59,135 bases of DNA from an uncultured Tenacibaculum sp. GTDB taxonomy: Bacteria; Bacteroidota; Bacteroidia; Flavobacteriales; Flavobacteriaceae. Location of the stretch: contig CAKZVD010000018.1 of assembly GCA_937922085.1 (NCBI GenBank), forward strand, positions 1 through 59,135, written 5' to 3'. Under the pieces are notes generated by a model. It was not told where the DNA came from. It made no database searches and worked only from the letters and a program-made list of their open reading frames with translations. Positions 39,101-46,261 of this stretch are shown piece by piece. Positions within the stretch are counted from its first letter, which is position 1; every line of letters begins with the position of its first letter. A program made the translations under genes and the position numbers.

Positions 39101-39440
39101 CTGGTGTCCAACCCTGAACAAAATCTCTAGCAGGATGATAAGTTAACCGCTTAGGTTCACCTCCTTCTGAAGGAATTACGTATACATCTGTATTTCCATC
39201 ATATTGGGCAGTAAAAGCGATCATTTTACCATCATTAGAAAAATGAGGATTCGATTCGTATCCGTCATCACTCGTTAATCGAATGGCATTCCCTCCATTT
39301 ATAGAAGCTTTCCAAAGATCATTAGCATATACAAATACAACATCTGTATTTGAAATAGTAGGTTGTCTTAATAGGCGAGTACCTTGAGAAAAACTTAAGT
39401 AAAAAGCGAATAACGCAATTACTAGTAGTAATTTTTTCAT
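36171..39440 (-). CDS. Tricorn-type S41 protease
   Basis: 1089 aa, the usual size of tricorn homologues. After a signal peptide (ending FYLSFSQG) come beta-propeller repeats of the TolB/WD40-like type (for example NPHFSNDGKMIAFTAQYDGNTDVY and RSPIWSPKGDKVAWF). A Lys/Asp-rich insert follows near 545-575, then a tricorn C1 domain, a PDZ domain (about 760-850) and the S41 catalytic domain with NERAGSGGD (catalytic Ser near residue 968) and GTRTWGGLVG. It degrades peptides, here most likely in the periplasm because of the signal peptide. Monocistronic, with its own terminator. Confidence 0.93.
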   Translation of the reverse strand: MKKLLLVIALFAFYLSFSQGTRLLRQPTISNTDVVFVYANDLWKASINGGNAIRLTSDDGYESNPHFSNDGKMIAFTAQYDGNTDVYVIPSEGGEPKRLTYHPARDFVQGWTPDNKILFQSGRESKPTQTTKFYTVSKQGGMPEPFKTPRAAYGEISKDGKYVAYTPITSWDAEWRNYRGGQAMPIWILNLKTKELTTTPQKDKERHVDPVWHSGLVYYISERDYTSNIWSYNLKTKQERQITFHKKFDVKSLDANTNGIVYEQGGYIHFLNPNTKATKQISITVKGDLNYARTRWMNVTGRNLTNANVSPKGKRAIFEYRGEIFTIPKENGTWRNITNTPGVADRSPIWSPKGDKVAWFSDKSGEYELVIANQDGTNASYISLSNPTFYFRPDWSPDGKHIAYTDTDFNIWILNLATKKAEKVATDRYAHPNRSMNPQWSPDSDWIAYAKQNDSHFKSIFAYQISTKKTIQITDPIADAISPIWDASGKYIYTLASTDYGLQSGWLDMSSYDPSVTRSLYAVVLNSKDKAPNLPKTDEEEAKKEGKDAKTSKDKKKGKKDDKKDSKKITVTIDEKGLFNRAVALKLPARNYVSLIKGPKNKVFVSESIPNTPGITVHSYDVAKEKATVFSKGVSTMIASEDRNSILLSKRGSWSLVSSKSPVKAGKGGLKTNLKIKVDPKAEAHQIFKEGWRYMRDFLYVDNLHGAPWDAIYKWYAPWINDVRHRTDLNYVVDIMSGEVAIGHSYVFGGDTPTIDRVPVGLLGCDFEKDKGLYRFAKIYKGERWNPNINAPLGLPGIHVNEGDYLLEINGMKLTANMNPYHLLEQTAGREIYIKVSSKPSFKDAKTILIKPTATERQLRTIDWVEGNRRKVDKLSNGKLAYVYVPNTSGPGFTSFNRYYFSQQDKKGAVIDERNNGGGSAADYMIDIMSRELLGYFNSKASDRRPWTTPMAGIWGPKVMIINERAGSGGDLLPYMFKFKKIGPLVGTRTWGGLVGTWDTPRFIDGGGMIAPRGGFFDVDGKWAVEGEGVAPDIKVIQDPKKVLKGNDPQLERAVDEALRLLKGNEFQLKPEPKAPIRSKRPAGYENEK

Positions 39441-39756
39441 AAAAAGTTATTTGGTTGTTTGATAAAGTGTTAAAATTAATTAAAAGGAGTTTAAAAAAAG
39501 TGAAGGATATGTTAAAGAGAACTTAAAGTTATTAAATATTAAACAACATATCATATTAAAAAATGTACTAATCATATTTTAACTTATGTAAAGACTTTTA
39601 TTAAAAGTGACAATAGGTTCATTCAAATATTATGTTGAACGTTATTTATTACACTTATGCTATTTTTAGATACGCTTAAAGAAATAAGAAAAAAATCATA
39701 ATGATTAGTTTTTAACTTAGATAATAATATGAATCATCTAACTAAACTATTAAATT
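39441..39756. other. Intergenic gap between tricorn and LodA-like genes
   Basis: These 316 bp of very AT-rich sequence lie between two divergent genes. No open frame of note and no clear hairpin is seen. A possible weak promoter toward the oxidase gene is TTG at 39635 with TATTTTTA at 39661, but the 23-nt spacing is longer than usual, so it is not claimed. Confidence 0.5.
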
Positions 39757-41889
39757 ATGGAATTTAAAATTTCTCCCTCTGTAGGAATTGCTAGATTAGG
39801 AAATAGCAAAAAGCAATTTTGTCTTTCTCCTGATAAAATTGGCGGACTTCCTTATGAAGCTGATGTATCGGGTAACAAATTAGGCCCAATAGAAAATTTT
39901 AAAGATGACGAAAGTCAAGTAAGAAGACAAGGACAGGTATTTAAAGTATTTAATGCTAATGGTGAAGAATTAACGGCTAATTCATCAAATGTTACTTTAA
40001 TGGAATGGACTGTGCATTTAGCAAATAAAAAAGCTGCTTGGTATCAATACAGTGAACTTGAAGGAAATCTTCTTTACGGAGAAGAAAATAGTTACAAAAA
40101 TCGTGAAGTAGCATTCAGAAACCCATCTTTAGAAACAGAAGAAGAACGACAGACACTAATTATTGATCCAGGACCAAGAAGTGTTAGTGGAGCTAATAAA
40201 GAAATAGGTTTTGATAAGAACAATGTACCACCTGGATATCCTGCACAGTATCCACCAGAAAAAGTTACTTCAGGAACAGCAATTAAAACATTAGGAGATT
40301 TAAAAACAGATGATGAAGGAAGATTGATTGTTTTAGGAGGTTATGGAAATGCGGGAGGAAATGAACCTCTTACGAGTTATGGAGGATCTAATACTTGGCA
40401 TGATGACACTGCCGATGGCCCTGTTTATTGTACTATTGTTTTCAATGATGGTACACCACCAGTAACTTTACAAGCATGGGTAGTTGTTGGTTCTCCTGAT
40501 TTTGCTCCAGAAATAGTAAATATTTCTAATTTGAGTGATAGTATGTTTGATGTTGGAGTACGAAGTTTTAATCTAGTTCCTGATATGTATCAAGATGGAG
40601 CGTTTAATACTTCATACATGGTAAATTACCAAAGAGATATTTTACCAATTATGAAACGATTTGCAGGATATCAGTGGGTTGCGAATGTACAATCTATGAT
40701 TGCATTTTCTTCTAATTTATTTGATTTTTCAGATCCTAGCGAAGAGAATAAGGTTAATAGAGAAAACTATTTCTCTTATTTCAGGCGTCCTAACGACAAA
40801 ATGAATTCAGTACCTAATGAGCCACAATCTCAATTGTTTAAAACAAACGGAGATGACTCTTTTCCAATGATGCCTTTAAATTCAGGAAGTAATTCGGTAA
40901 GTAATGAAACCATTGTTAAGTTTTTATCACTAAACGACACGCAATATTTTATGTTGAAACAATGGGCAAATGGAAATTTTGAAAGTAATGTAAATTACGA
41001 ACCATTTCCAATTAGTAATGAAGATCAAGCAAGTGTAGGAAATTGTGTAGGTTTACCAATGTGCCCAGGTATTGAAGTTACTTGGAGTGTACAAAATTCA
41101 AACATATATTCTGCTCCGTATGTAATTTCAAATCAAAAAGGACTTGGAGGTTATCATGAAACAGGTTTAACACCTTCAAGAGACGAATGTGAAGGAGGAG
41201 GTTGTGAACCAGGTGATTTAACTAAAAGAATGGCATGCCCTTGGCAAGCAGATTTTTTCCAATGTACAGTACAGCCTGTTAATTTTACGAATCCTAATTT
41301 TAATAAAGATACAAGAGTAACTACTGTAGAAGAAAAAACGGAAGATGTTTGGGTAAAATCTAATACAGTATTTACAGATCATCAGACTATTGAAAAAGAT
41401 CCAGTAAAAGAACCTTTACCACCTACTTATTATTCTTACTGGTGGCCACCACAAAGTCCGTGGGATGTATTAACAGGAGAAACCACTTTAGAAGGGCAAA
41501 GACATTCTCATTTACCAGCAGGTCAACAAATGAATTACGCTCGTGGAATTAATAGTTTTGTTCAAATGGTAGAACATTGGTCATCTTTGGCTTTTATTAG
41601 AAACACAAATTCTCAAGATACTGGCTTTCCTTACTTTACAGAAACAGAACGTACTAATGAGCTTTTTTCATATGTAGAATATGGTGTGGGACAAGTAAGT
41701 GGTAATGGAGATGATAATGAAACAACGATTCCTGTATTTTATATTGAAGATAATTTAAAACATGTAGCAGAAAAGAATGATAGAGCAAAAAAATTAGTTT
41801 CTTTTTTAGAAAAACGAGCTTTTAAGAAAATTAGTGTGAGTAGAGAAGGACTAGGAGCACCTCGTTCAGGAACAAGAATGAGACGTTAA
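39757..41889 (+). CDS. LodA-like tryptophylquinone (CTQ) amino-acid oxidase
   Basis: 710 aa. The start, FKISPSVGIARLGNS, and the domain layout match LodA/GoxA-type quinoprotein oxidases, which deaminate L-lysine or glycine and release H2O2. In Marinomonas LodA the cofactor is built from Cys516 and Trp581, with a conserved Asp four residues before the Cys. Here Asp499 and Cys503 (PWQADFFQC) have exactly that spacing, and Trp562, Trp563 and Trp569 (YWWPPQSPWD) are candidates for the partner. No signal peptide is seen, which is also true of LodA although it is exported. The stop overlaps the start of the LodB-like gene (TAATG), so the pair is coupled. The substrate amino acid is unknown. Confidence 0.88.
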   Translation: MEFKISPSVGIARLGNSKKQFCLSPDKIGGLPYEADVSGNKLGPIENFKDDESQVRRQGQVFKVFNANGEELTANSSNVTLMEWTVHLANKKAAWYQYSELEGNLLYGEENSYKNREVAFRNPSLETEEERQTLIIDPGPRSVSGANKEIGFDKNNVPPGYPAQYPPEKVTSGTAIKTLGDLKTDDEGRLIVLGGYGNAGGNEPLTSYGGSNTWHDDTADGPVYCTIVFNDGTPPVTLQAWVVVGSPDFAPEIVNISNLSDSMFDVGVRSFNLVPDMYQDGAFNTSYMVNYQRDILPIMKRFAGYQWVANVQSMIAFSSNLFDFSDPSEENKVNRENYFSYFRRPNDKMNSVPNEPQSQLFKTNGDDSFPMMPLNSGSNSVSNETIVKFLSLNDTQYFMLKQWANGNFESNVNYEPFPISNEDQASVGNCVGLPMCPGIEVTWSVQNSNIYSAPYVISNQKGLGGYHETGLTPSRDECEGGGCEPGDLTKRMACPWQADFFQCTVQPVNFTNPNFNKDTRVTTVEEKTEDVWVKSNTVFTDHQTIEKDPVKEPLPPTYYSYWWPPQSPWDVLTGETTLEGQRHSHLPAGQQMNYARGINSFVQMVEHWSSLAFIRNTNSQDTGFPYFTETERTNELFSYVEYGVGQVSGNGDDNETTIPVFYIEDNLKHVAEKNDRAKKLVSFLEKRAFKKISVSREGLGAPRSGTRMRR

Positions 41890-42995
41890 TGTTAAATTCT
41901 ATAAAACATACAGATGTACTTATTGTAGGTGGAGGCCCAAGTGGAGCCTCTGCCGCAATAAGTTTATTAAACTACTCTAAATGTGATGTTACTCTTGTTG
42001 AACAATCAGATTTTAATAAAAAAAGAGTAGGAGAGCATGTTTCTTCAAGCATTTTTGATTTAATTAATTATTTAAAACTAAATAAAAATGATTTTGAAAA
42101 AGATAGTTTTATTCCTGCTTATGCAAGTAAAACTTATTGGGGCAGCGATAAAGTAAGTACTACTAATACAATATTTACTACAGAAGAAGCTACTTTTCAA
42201 ATGGATAGAGAAAAGTTTGATTTTAAATTAATTGAAACAGCAGCAGAAAGAGGAGCTACTATTTACCCAAGAACAAAATGTTTAGATTATAAACAATTAG
42301 AAGATAAAAGTTGGTTAATATCTCTTAGTCATCCTACAGAAGGAAAATTTACTATAAAAGCTAATTACTTGGTAGATGCTTCTGGTAGATCTGCGAATGT
42401 TTGTAGAAAAGTAGGAGGTAGTTCACAAAAACATGATTCATTAATGGGAGCAGGTTTGTTTTTAGAATTGAATGAGAAATCGAAGAAATTTGAACAAACT
42501 TTAGAGTCTGTTGAATTAGGTTGGTGGTATGCAGCTTGTTTACCAAATAATAAAATAGTAATCACGTTTTTCTCTGATGCGGATATCATTTCAGAGCACA
42601 AATTTCATCAACTTGAAAGATGGAAAGATTTACTACAAGAAACAAAGCAGATAAAACATCTTCTAAGTAAAGCTAAAGTTACTTCAGACAAATTATGGGT
42701 AAGAAATGCACATACTCAAGTAAGTGATTTTAAAAATTTAGAGAATTTTATTGCTATTGGCGATGCAGCTGTTTCTTTTGATCCTATTTCGTCTATGGGA
42801 ATAGGTTTCTCAATTAGTTCAGCTTGTTTTGCAGCAAAATATATTGCTCATGAGATTGAAAAAGGTTTCTCAAAAAAGAATATATATCAAGAAGATATTT
42901 TAAAAAACTACAAACAATATCATGATATAAAAAAGAGGTATTATCGAGAAGAAAAAAGATGGTCTACTTCAATTTTTTGGCAAAGAAGAATTTAA
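41889..42995 (+). CDS. LodB-like FAD-dependent enzyme for quinone cofactor maturation
   Basis: 368 aa. It is a flavoprotein of the tryptophan-halogenase/geranylgeranyl-reductase-like superfamily, with the N-terminal FAD motif VLIVGGGPSGASAA (GxGxxG), a middle D-x-S-G-R segment (LVDASGRSANV) and a second FAD motif, AIGDAAVSFDPISSMGIGFSIS. In characterised systems LodB or GoxB is needed to make the cysteine tryptophylquinone of its partner oxidase. The ATG overlaps the stop codon of the oxidase gene, as expected for obligate partners. Cytoplasmic action fits the absence of a signal peptide. Confidence 0.9.
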   Translation: MLNSIKHTDVLIVGGGPSGASAAISLLNYSKCDVTLVEQSDFNKKRVGEHVSSSIFDLINYLKLNKNDFEKDSFIPAYASKTYWGSDKVSTTNTIFTTEEATFQMDREKFDFKLIETAAERGATIYPRTKCLDYKQLEDKSWLISLSHPTEGKFTIKANYLVDASGRSANVCRKVGGSSQKHDSLMGAGLFLELNEKSKKFEQTLESVELGWWYAACLPNNKIVITFFSDADIISEHKFHQLERWKDLLQETKQIKHLLSKAKVTSDKLWVRNAHTQVSDFKNLENFIAIGDAAVSFDPISSMGIGFSISSACFAAKYIAHEIEKGFSKKNIYQEDILKNYKQYHDIKKRYYREEKRWSTSIFWQRRI

Positions 42996-43075
42996 TAAAG
43001 CAGTTGATTTTATAATTAACAAATAAGTATTTAACTAAAAGTAAGAAACTACATAAATCATCTAAAATATATATA

Positions 43076-44167
43076 ATGGAGAATAAATTAAAAACAGAAG
43101 ATATACCAGCAGGTTGGGTGGGGGGATTTTCAACATCAAATCCAGCATTTGCATACCCAACTCCAAATTTAACATCGTTACCTATGCCCGATAATATGTT
43201 GAATATTGATAGACTTCAACGTCAACAGGCAGTAAAATGGCCAGAATTTAGTTGGGAAACAGAAATGGGAAAACCAGACCCAAAGCGATGTTATCAAATG
43301 TTTGCTCCAGATATTTCAAGAATTGGTTATACAAATACAGGAAGAGTATATTCAATTATATGCCCTCAGCAAGGAATCACTTCACCTATTTTAGGGACAT
43401 TAAATGTAGAAGTTACGGTAACAGGAACAAGAGGATGGGTAAATGAAGACAATAAAGAACTAGCCGCAGATATGGGAGTGGTTGGTAAAATATGGTTTAG
43501 CCCACCAAAAGGAGAAGTAAATCCTATTTTAAAAGGAATTCAAGATTTATTATGGAGTAAATTAAAAGGAAGTAGTTATCCATTTCCTTCAACAAAAGCG
43601 CAGGCAATTACAGTTACTACTCATAAAGTAGGAGAACCAGATCAACCTGTATTTCCTTTAAGTAAAGGACAAAGTACTGGATTTCCTATACCTGATTTTG
43701 CGAAGCATGAAGAAGAAGCTTGGTCAGTTGGAAATTTAGAAGTACAAATTGGCCCTATTATAAAAACAGGGTTTCCATTAGTAGATAAATTTAATGAACT
43801 GATTATGGATATCTTTAATTTAGGTTCGGGAAATATGTTGCAAGAAAAAAATATACTTACCTGGAATGTATGGTTTACAGCACCACAATTAGTAGATAAA
43901 AATGAATGGGCAAGGCATGCATGGAAATGGAGACAATCTATAGATGCCGATCACGGATCTCCTGAAGGACCAGGAACAATAGCAAGGTATTATGACGGAA
44001 CTCCTTTTAAAGCTAGTTTTAGTAGTTTAGAAAAAGGGCTTTTAAAAGAAGGAGAGAATGAATTTTTTACAATTAAAAAAGAAGAAGAAGGGAAGCTTTT
44101 AAACTATTTAGAAAATATAGAAGGAGAAGGAAAGAATGATATAATGTCTATAATAAAAAATCTTTAA
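43076..44167 (+). CDS. Unknown third protein of the LodA/LodB cluster
   Basis: 363 aa, with no signal peptide or membrane segment, and not recognised. It is rich in Pro, Gly and Trp (at least twelve Trp, for example GWVGGFS, KWPEFSWE, TWNVWFTAP, HAWKWRQ), which suggests a folded beta-rich protein. The C-terminal third is charged (EKGLLKEGENEFFTIKKEEEG). It lies 80 bp after the LodB-like gene on the same strand and ends at a shared terminator, so it is probably cotranscribed. It could be a partner, carrier or toxin-control protein for the oxidase; this is inference from position alone. Confidence 0.7.
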   Translation: MENKLKTEDIPAGWVGGFSTSNPAFAYPTPNLTSLPMPDNMLNIDRLQRQQAVKWPEFSWETEMGKPDPKRCYQMFAPDISRIGYTNTGRVYSIICPQQGITSPILGTLNVEVTVTGTRGWVNEDNKELAADMGVVGKIWFSPPKGEVNPILKGIQDLLWSKLKGSSYPFPSTKAQAITVTTHKVGEPDQPVFPLSKGQSTGFPIPDFAKHEEEAWSVGNLEVQIGPIIKTGFPLVDKFNELIMDIFNLGSGNMLQEKNILTWNVWFTAPQLVDKNEWARHAWKWRQSIDADHGSPEGPGTIARYYDGTPFKASFSSLEKGLLKEGENEFFTIKKEEEGKLLNYLENIEGEGKNDIMSIIKNL

Positions 44168-44221
44168 AAATGATTTTGCATGTTTTCATTTTGGATATAA
44201 AATGAAAGTCGATTATTTATA

Positions 44222-44255
44222 AAAAAAAAGAGCCTTTTTAAAGGCTCTTTTTTTT
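44222..44255. terminator. Bidirectional terminator after the oxidase cluster
   Basis: AAAGAGCCTTT / AAAGGCTCTTT forms an 11-bp stem flanked by a run of A (left) and T (right), so it can stop both strands. It directly abuts the IS target duplication. Before insertion it would have lain about 10 bp from the end of the leftward TonB-receptor operon. Confidence 0.88.
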
Positions 44256-44264
44256 ATATTTTAT
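44256..44264. repeat. Target-site duplication of IS element, left copy
   Basis: ATATTTTAT, identical to 45653-45661 on the other side of the IS element. Nine bp is in the usual range of the IS4 family. Confidence 0.75.
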
Positions 44265-45652
44265 CATTGCCTTCCGAAAGTTTTCATGATTGCGATAAAT
44301 TAACTTGTTAACAGGTATGAACAGGTGTTATATTTAGTTTTTGACAGAAAATAAGTCCTGATCGAATTTTATTTCGGTTTGTGGTTTTCCTCTGATTTTT
44401 TTGGAGCCTTCATTCACCGAATTGCAGACATAGTCTAGTGTAAGGTAAAAACAGAGACAAATTCTAATTTTCTCTACAAAATTAGAAAAAGCATGTTTCT
44501 TTTTAGCAATCGTTCTCTCCATTAATTGTAATAACAAATAAGTTATTAGGGCTATGTAAATTTGAGATTTAACTGCGTTTTCACTAGTTCCTACAAATGT
44601 TTTAATCTGTAAATTTTGTTTTATTGATTTAAAGAAAAGTTCAATATCCCACCTCTTTTTATACAAGTCTGCTATGGTTCTAGCTGTCCAAGCTAGTTGA
44701 TTAGTTATAATAGTAATAACCTTGTTTTCATCGGGCTTATATACATGTACAAGTCGTAATTCTTCCTTGTCAATGCCTGTTTCTGCTGCTTTAGAACTTG
44801 ATAAAGTAATTATTTCATCTTTAAGTATATCCTGATCTATTTGGTCTGGAAGTTCTAATTCTCTCAAAGAAATATAACGTGTATTTGATTTTATACGAGT
44901 TACAAAAACATTGGATGCTTTAATTCTTTGTAGCATTAACCCGAAATCAAAATAAGCTCGATCTTCGATCACTACTGTTCCTTTTGAAAACACCAATTGA
45001 CTCAAACCATAGCGATCATGTAGTTTAGCTTCTGAAATATTTACTACTTCTGGAATCATCATAGCATCATCCCAACAAGTATGAATTTTAATGCCTCCCT
45101 TAGCTGTCCGAAACTTTGCCCAATCAAACATCGATAAACACAAACTGATAATGGAACTATCGATCAGTTTAATATTACGGTCTTTAATTTCTTTAATAAT
45201 ATGAGATTGATGATGCTTCGATAATAAATGAGAATAATGAGTCAATAACCTATTGTATAAGGTCTCAAACACCCTATAATCTCTCTTTTTATTACCATCA
45301 CTCATCGTAGAACGGGCTGGACTTTGAGTTAAACCTAAGTCAGCTATAAATGTCTCTGAAACACCTATACTGGCCGAAATATCGTTTAATGTAATGCATT
45401 TATTCAGCTGTCCGAAAGTTAAGGCTACGAATTGATCGTGTGTCTTATATTTACTACAGCCTTTGTCGCTTCTATGTTGATCGGCACAGCGAACCAACAT
45501 CCAGTTAGGAACTAAATCTAGGATTTGCCGAATTAGTGGTTTGTTTGTATTTTTAGTCCGCTTGAAGAGTCCCATAAATTGTGTTTTTTGTTTGCAAAAC
45601 TAAAATACGGGATTCTCAGGCTTTTTAAAATTTCAACTTTCGGATGCTTGTG
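44265..45652 (-). mobile_element. IS4-family insertion sequence, apparently intact
   Basis: The element is 1388 bp. The two ends align as inverted repeats starting with CA and sharing TCCGAAAGTT at the same distance (positions 9-18) from each tip, with mismatches in between. It is flanked by an exact 9-bp direct repeat and contains a single full-length transposase on the minus strand. It inserted exactly between the T-run of the oxidase-cluster terminator and the 3' end of the leftward lipoprotein gene. The exact repeats and complete frame suggest a fairly recent insertion. Confidence 0.87.
44334..45575 (-). CDS. IS4-family transposase
   Basis: 413 aa, full length. The DDE residues are Asp139 (LIDSS), Asp205 (VIEDRAYFD) and Glu312. 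The last lies in the IS4 hallmark Y-x2-R-x3-E-x6-K, here Tyr305, Arg308, Glu312, Lys319 (YKKRWDIELFFKSIK). An N-terminal DUF4372-like DNA-binding part (QILDLVPNWMLVRC) is present. It cuts and pastes its own element. Transcription from the TonB-receptor operon could run into it, since no terminator is seen between. Confidence 0.95.
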   Translation of the reverse strand: MGLFKRTKNTNKPLIRQILDLVPNWMLVRCADQHRSDKGCSKYKTHDQFVALTFGQLNKCITLNDISASIGVSETFIADLGLTQSPARSTMSDGNKKRDYRVFETLYNRLLTHYSHLLSKHHQSHIIKEIKDRNIKLIDSSIISLCLSMFDWAKFRTAKGGIKIHTCWDDAMMIPEVVNISEAKLHDRYGLSQLVFSKGTVVIEDRAYFDFGLMLQRIKASNVFVTRIKSNTRYISLRELELPDQIDQDILKDEIITLSSSKAAETGIDKEELRLVHVYKPDENKVITIITNQLAWTARTIADLYKKRWDIELFFKSIKQNLQIKTFVGTSENAVKSQIYIALITYLLLQLMERTIAKKKHAFSNFVEKIRICLCFYLTLDYVCNSVNEGSKKIRGKPQTEIKFDQDLFSVKN

Positions 45653-45661
45653 ATATTTTAT
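45653..45661. repeat. Target-site duplication of IS element, right copy
   Basis: ATATTTTAT, identical to 44256-44264. Confidence 0.75.
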
Positions 45662-45667
45662 TACAAA

Positions 45668-46231
45668 TTATTGAATTGTAATAGGAAATGTAACAGCTAT
45701 ATCTGTTTCACCTCCAGCATTTGTAATACTTCCTTCTTTTACACCAGTTGCAGATTTGTTAGGTTCGTGTCTTAAAGTAACAATTAATGAACCAGTACTA
45801 GCATCTGTTGTTGTAAGTGTAAAACTTAAACCTACAGGATTACCATCAGCATCATTACTTCCTGCATATGCAGTAGTTGCATTTATACCCGTAGTTTGAT
45901 AGAAAAATTGATGATCTTCATCTTCTTGTCTTATTTCTGCAGTAATATCTTCAGCAGGACTTTCTGTTTCATTTGATAAAGTTATAGAGGCGTTATAGGT
46001 AGTATTTGCAGTCAATGTACCAGGAGTAATCACAGGCGCATTTGGTCCATCTCCATCTAAATCTTTACTTTCAATAGTAACAGCAGTACCACCACCATCA
46101 GGAGTTAATGTAATTTTCATTGTTGTTATCACTTCTTCTTCAAGCTCCTCCATAGGATTGTCATCATCAGAACATGATGTAAATGTTATTGCAGAGATGA
46201 ATAAAATAGCTAATAATTTAATTGATTTCAT
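45668..46231 (-). CDS. Surface lipoprotein of TonB-receptor operon
   Basis: 187 aa. The lipoprotein signal has its lipobox at ITFTSC, followed by an acidic SDDDNP stretch typical of surface-exported Bacteroidota lipoproteins. The rest is a Thr/Asp-rich beta-sandwich-like domain (MKITLTPDGGGTAVTI, TYNASITLSNETE, GSLIVTLRHEPN). No catalytic residues are visible. It lies 30 bp after the receptor gene and probably helps bind the ligand at the cell surface. Its downstream terminator has been separated from it by the IS insertion. Confidence 0.75.
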   Translation of the reverse strand: MKSIKLLAILFISAITFTSCSDDDNPMEELEEEVITTMKITLTPDGGGTAVTIESKDLDGDGPNAPVITPGTLTANTTYNASITLSNETESPAEDITAEIRQEDEDHQFFYQTTGINATTAYAGSNDADGNPVGLSFTLTTTDASTGSLIVTLRHEPNKSATGVKEGSITNAGGETDIAVTFPITIQ

Positions 46232-46261
46232 AATTGTTTTAATTTAAAAGATTTATAATAA

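Noticed and set aside
38319..39121. Several short frames on both strands inside the tricorn protease gene
   Set aside because: They overlap a full-length, well-conserved protease and show no signals of their own.
42361..42601. Minus-strand frames inside the LodB-like gene
   Set aside because: Shadows of a conserved FAD enzyme.
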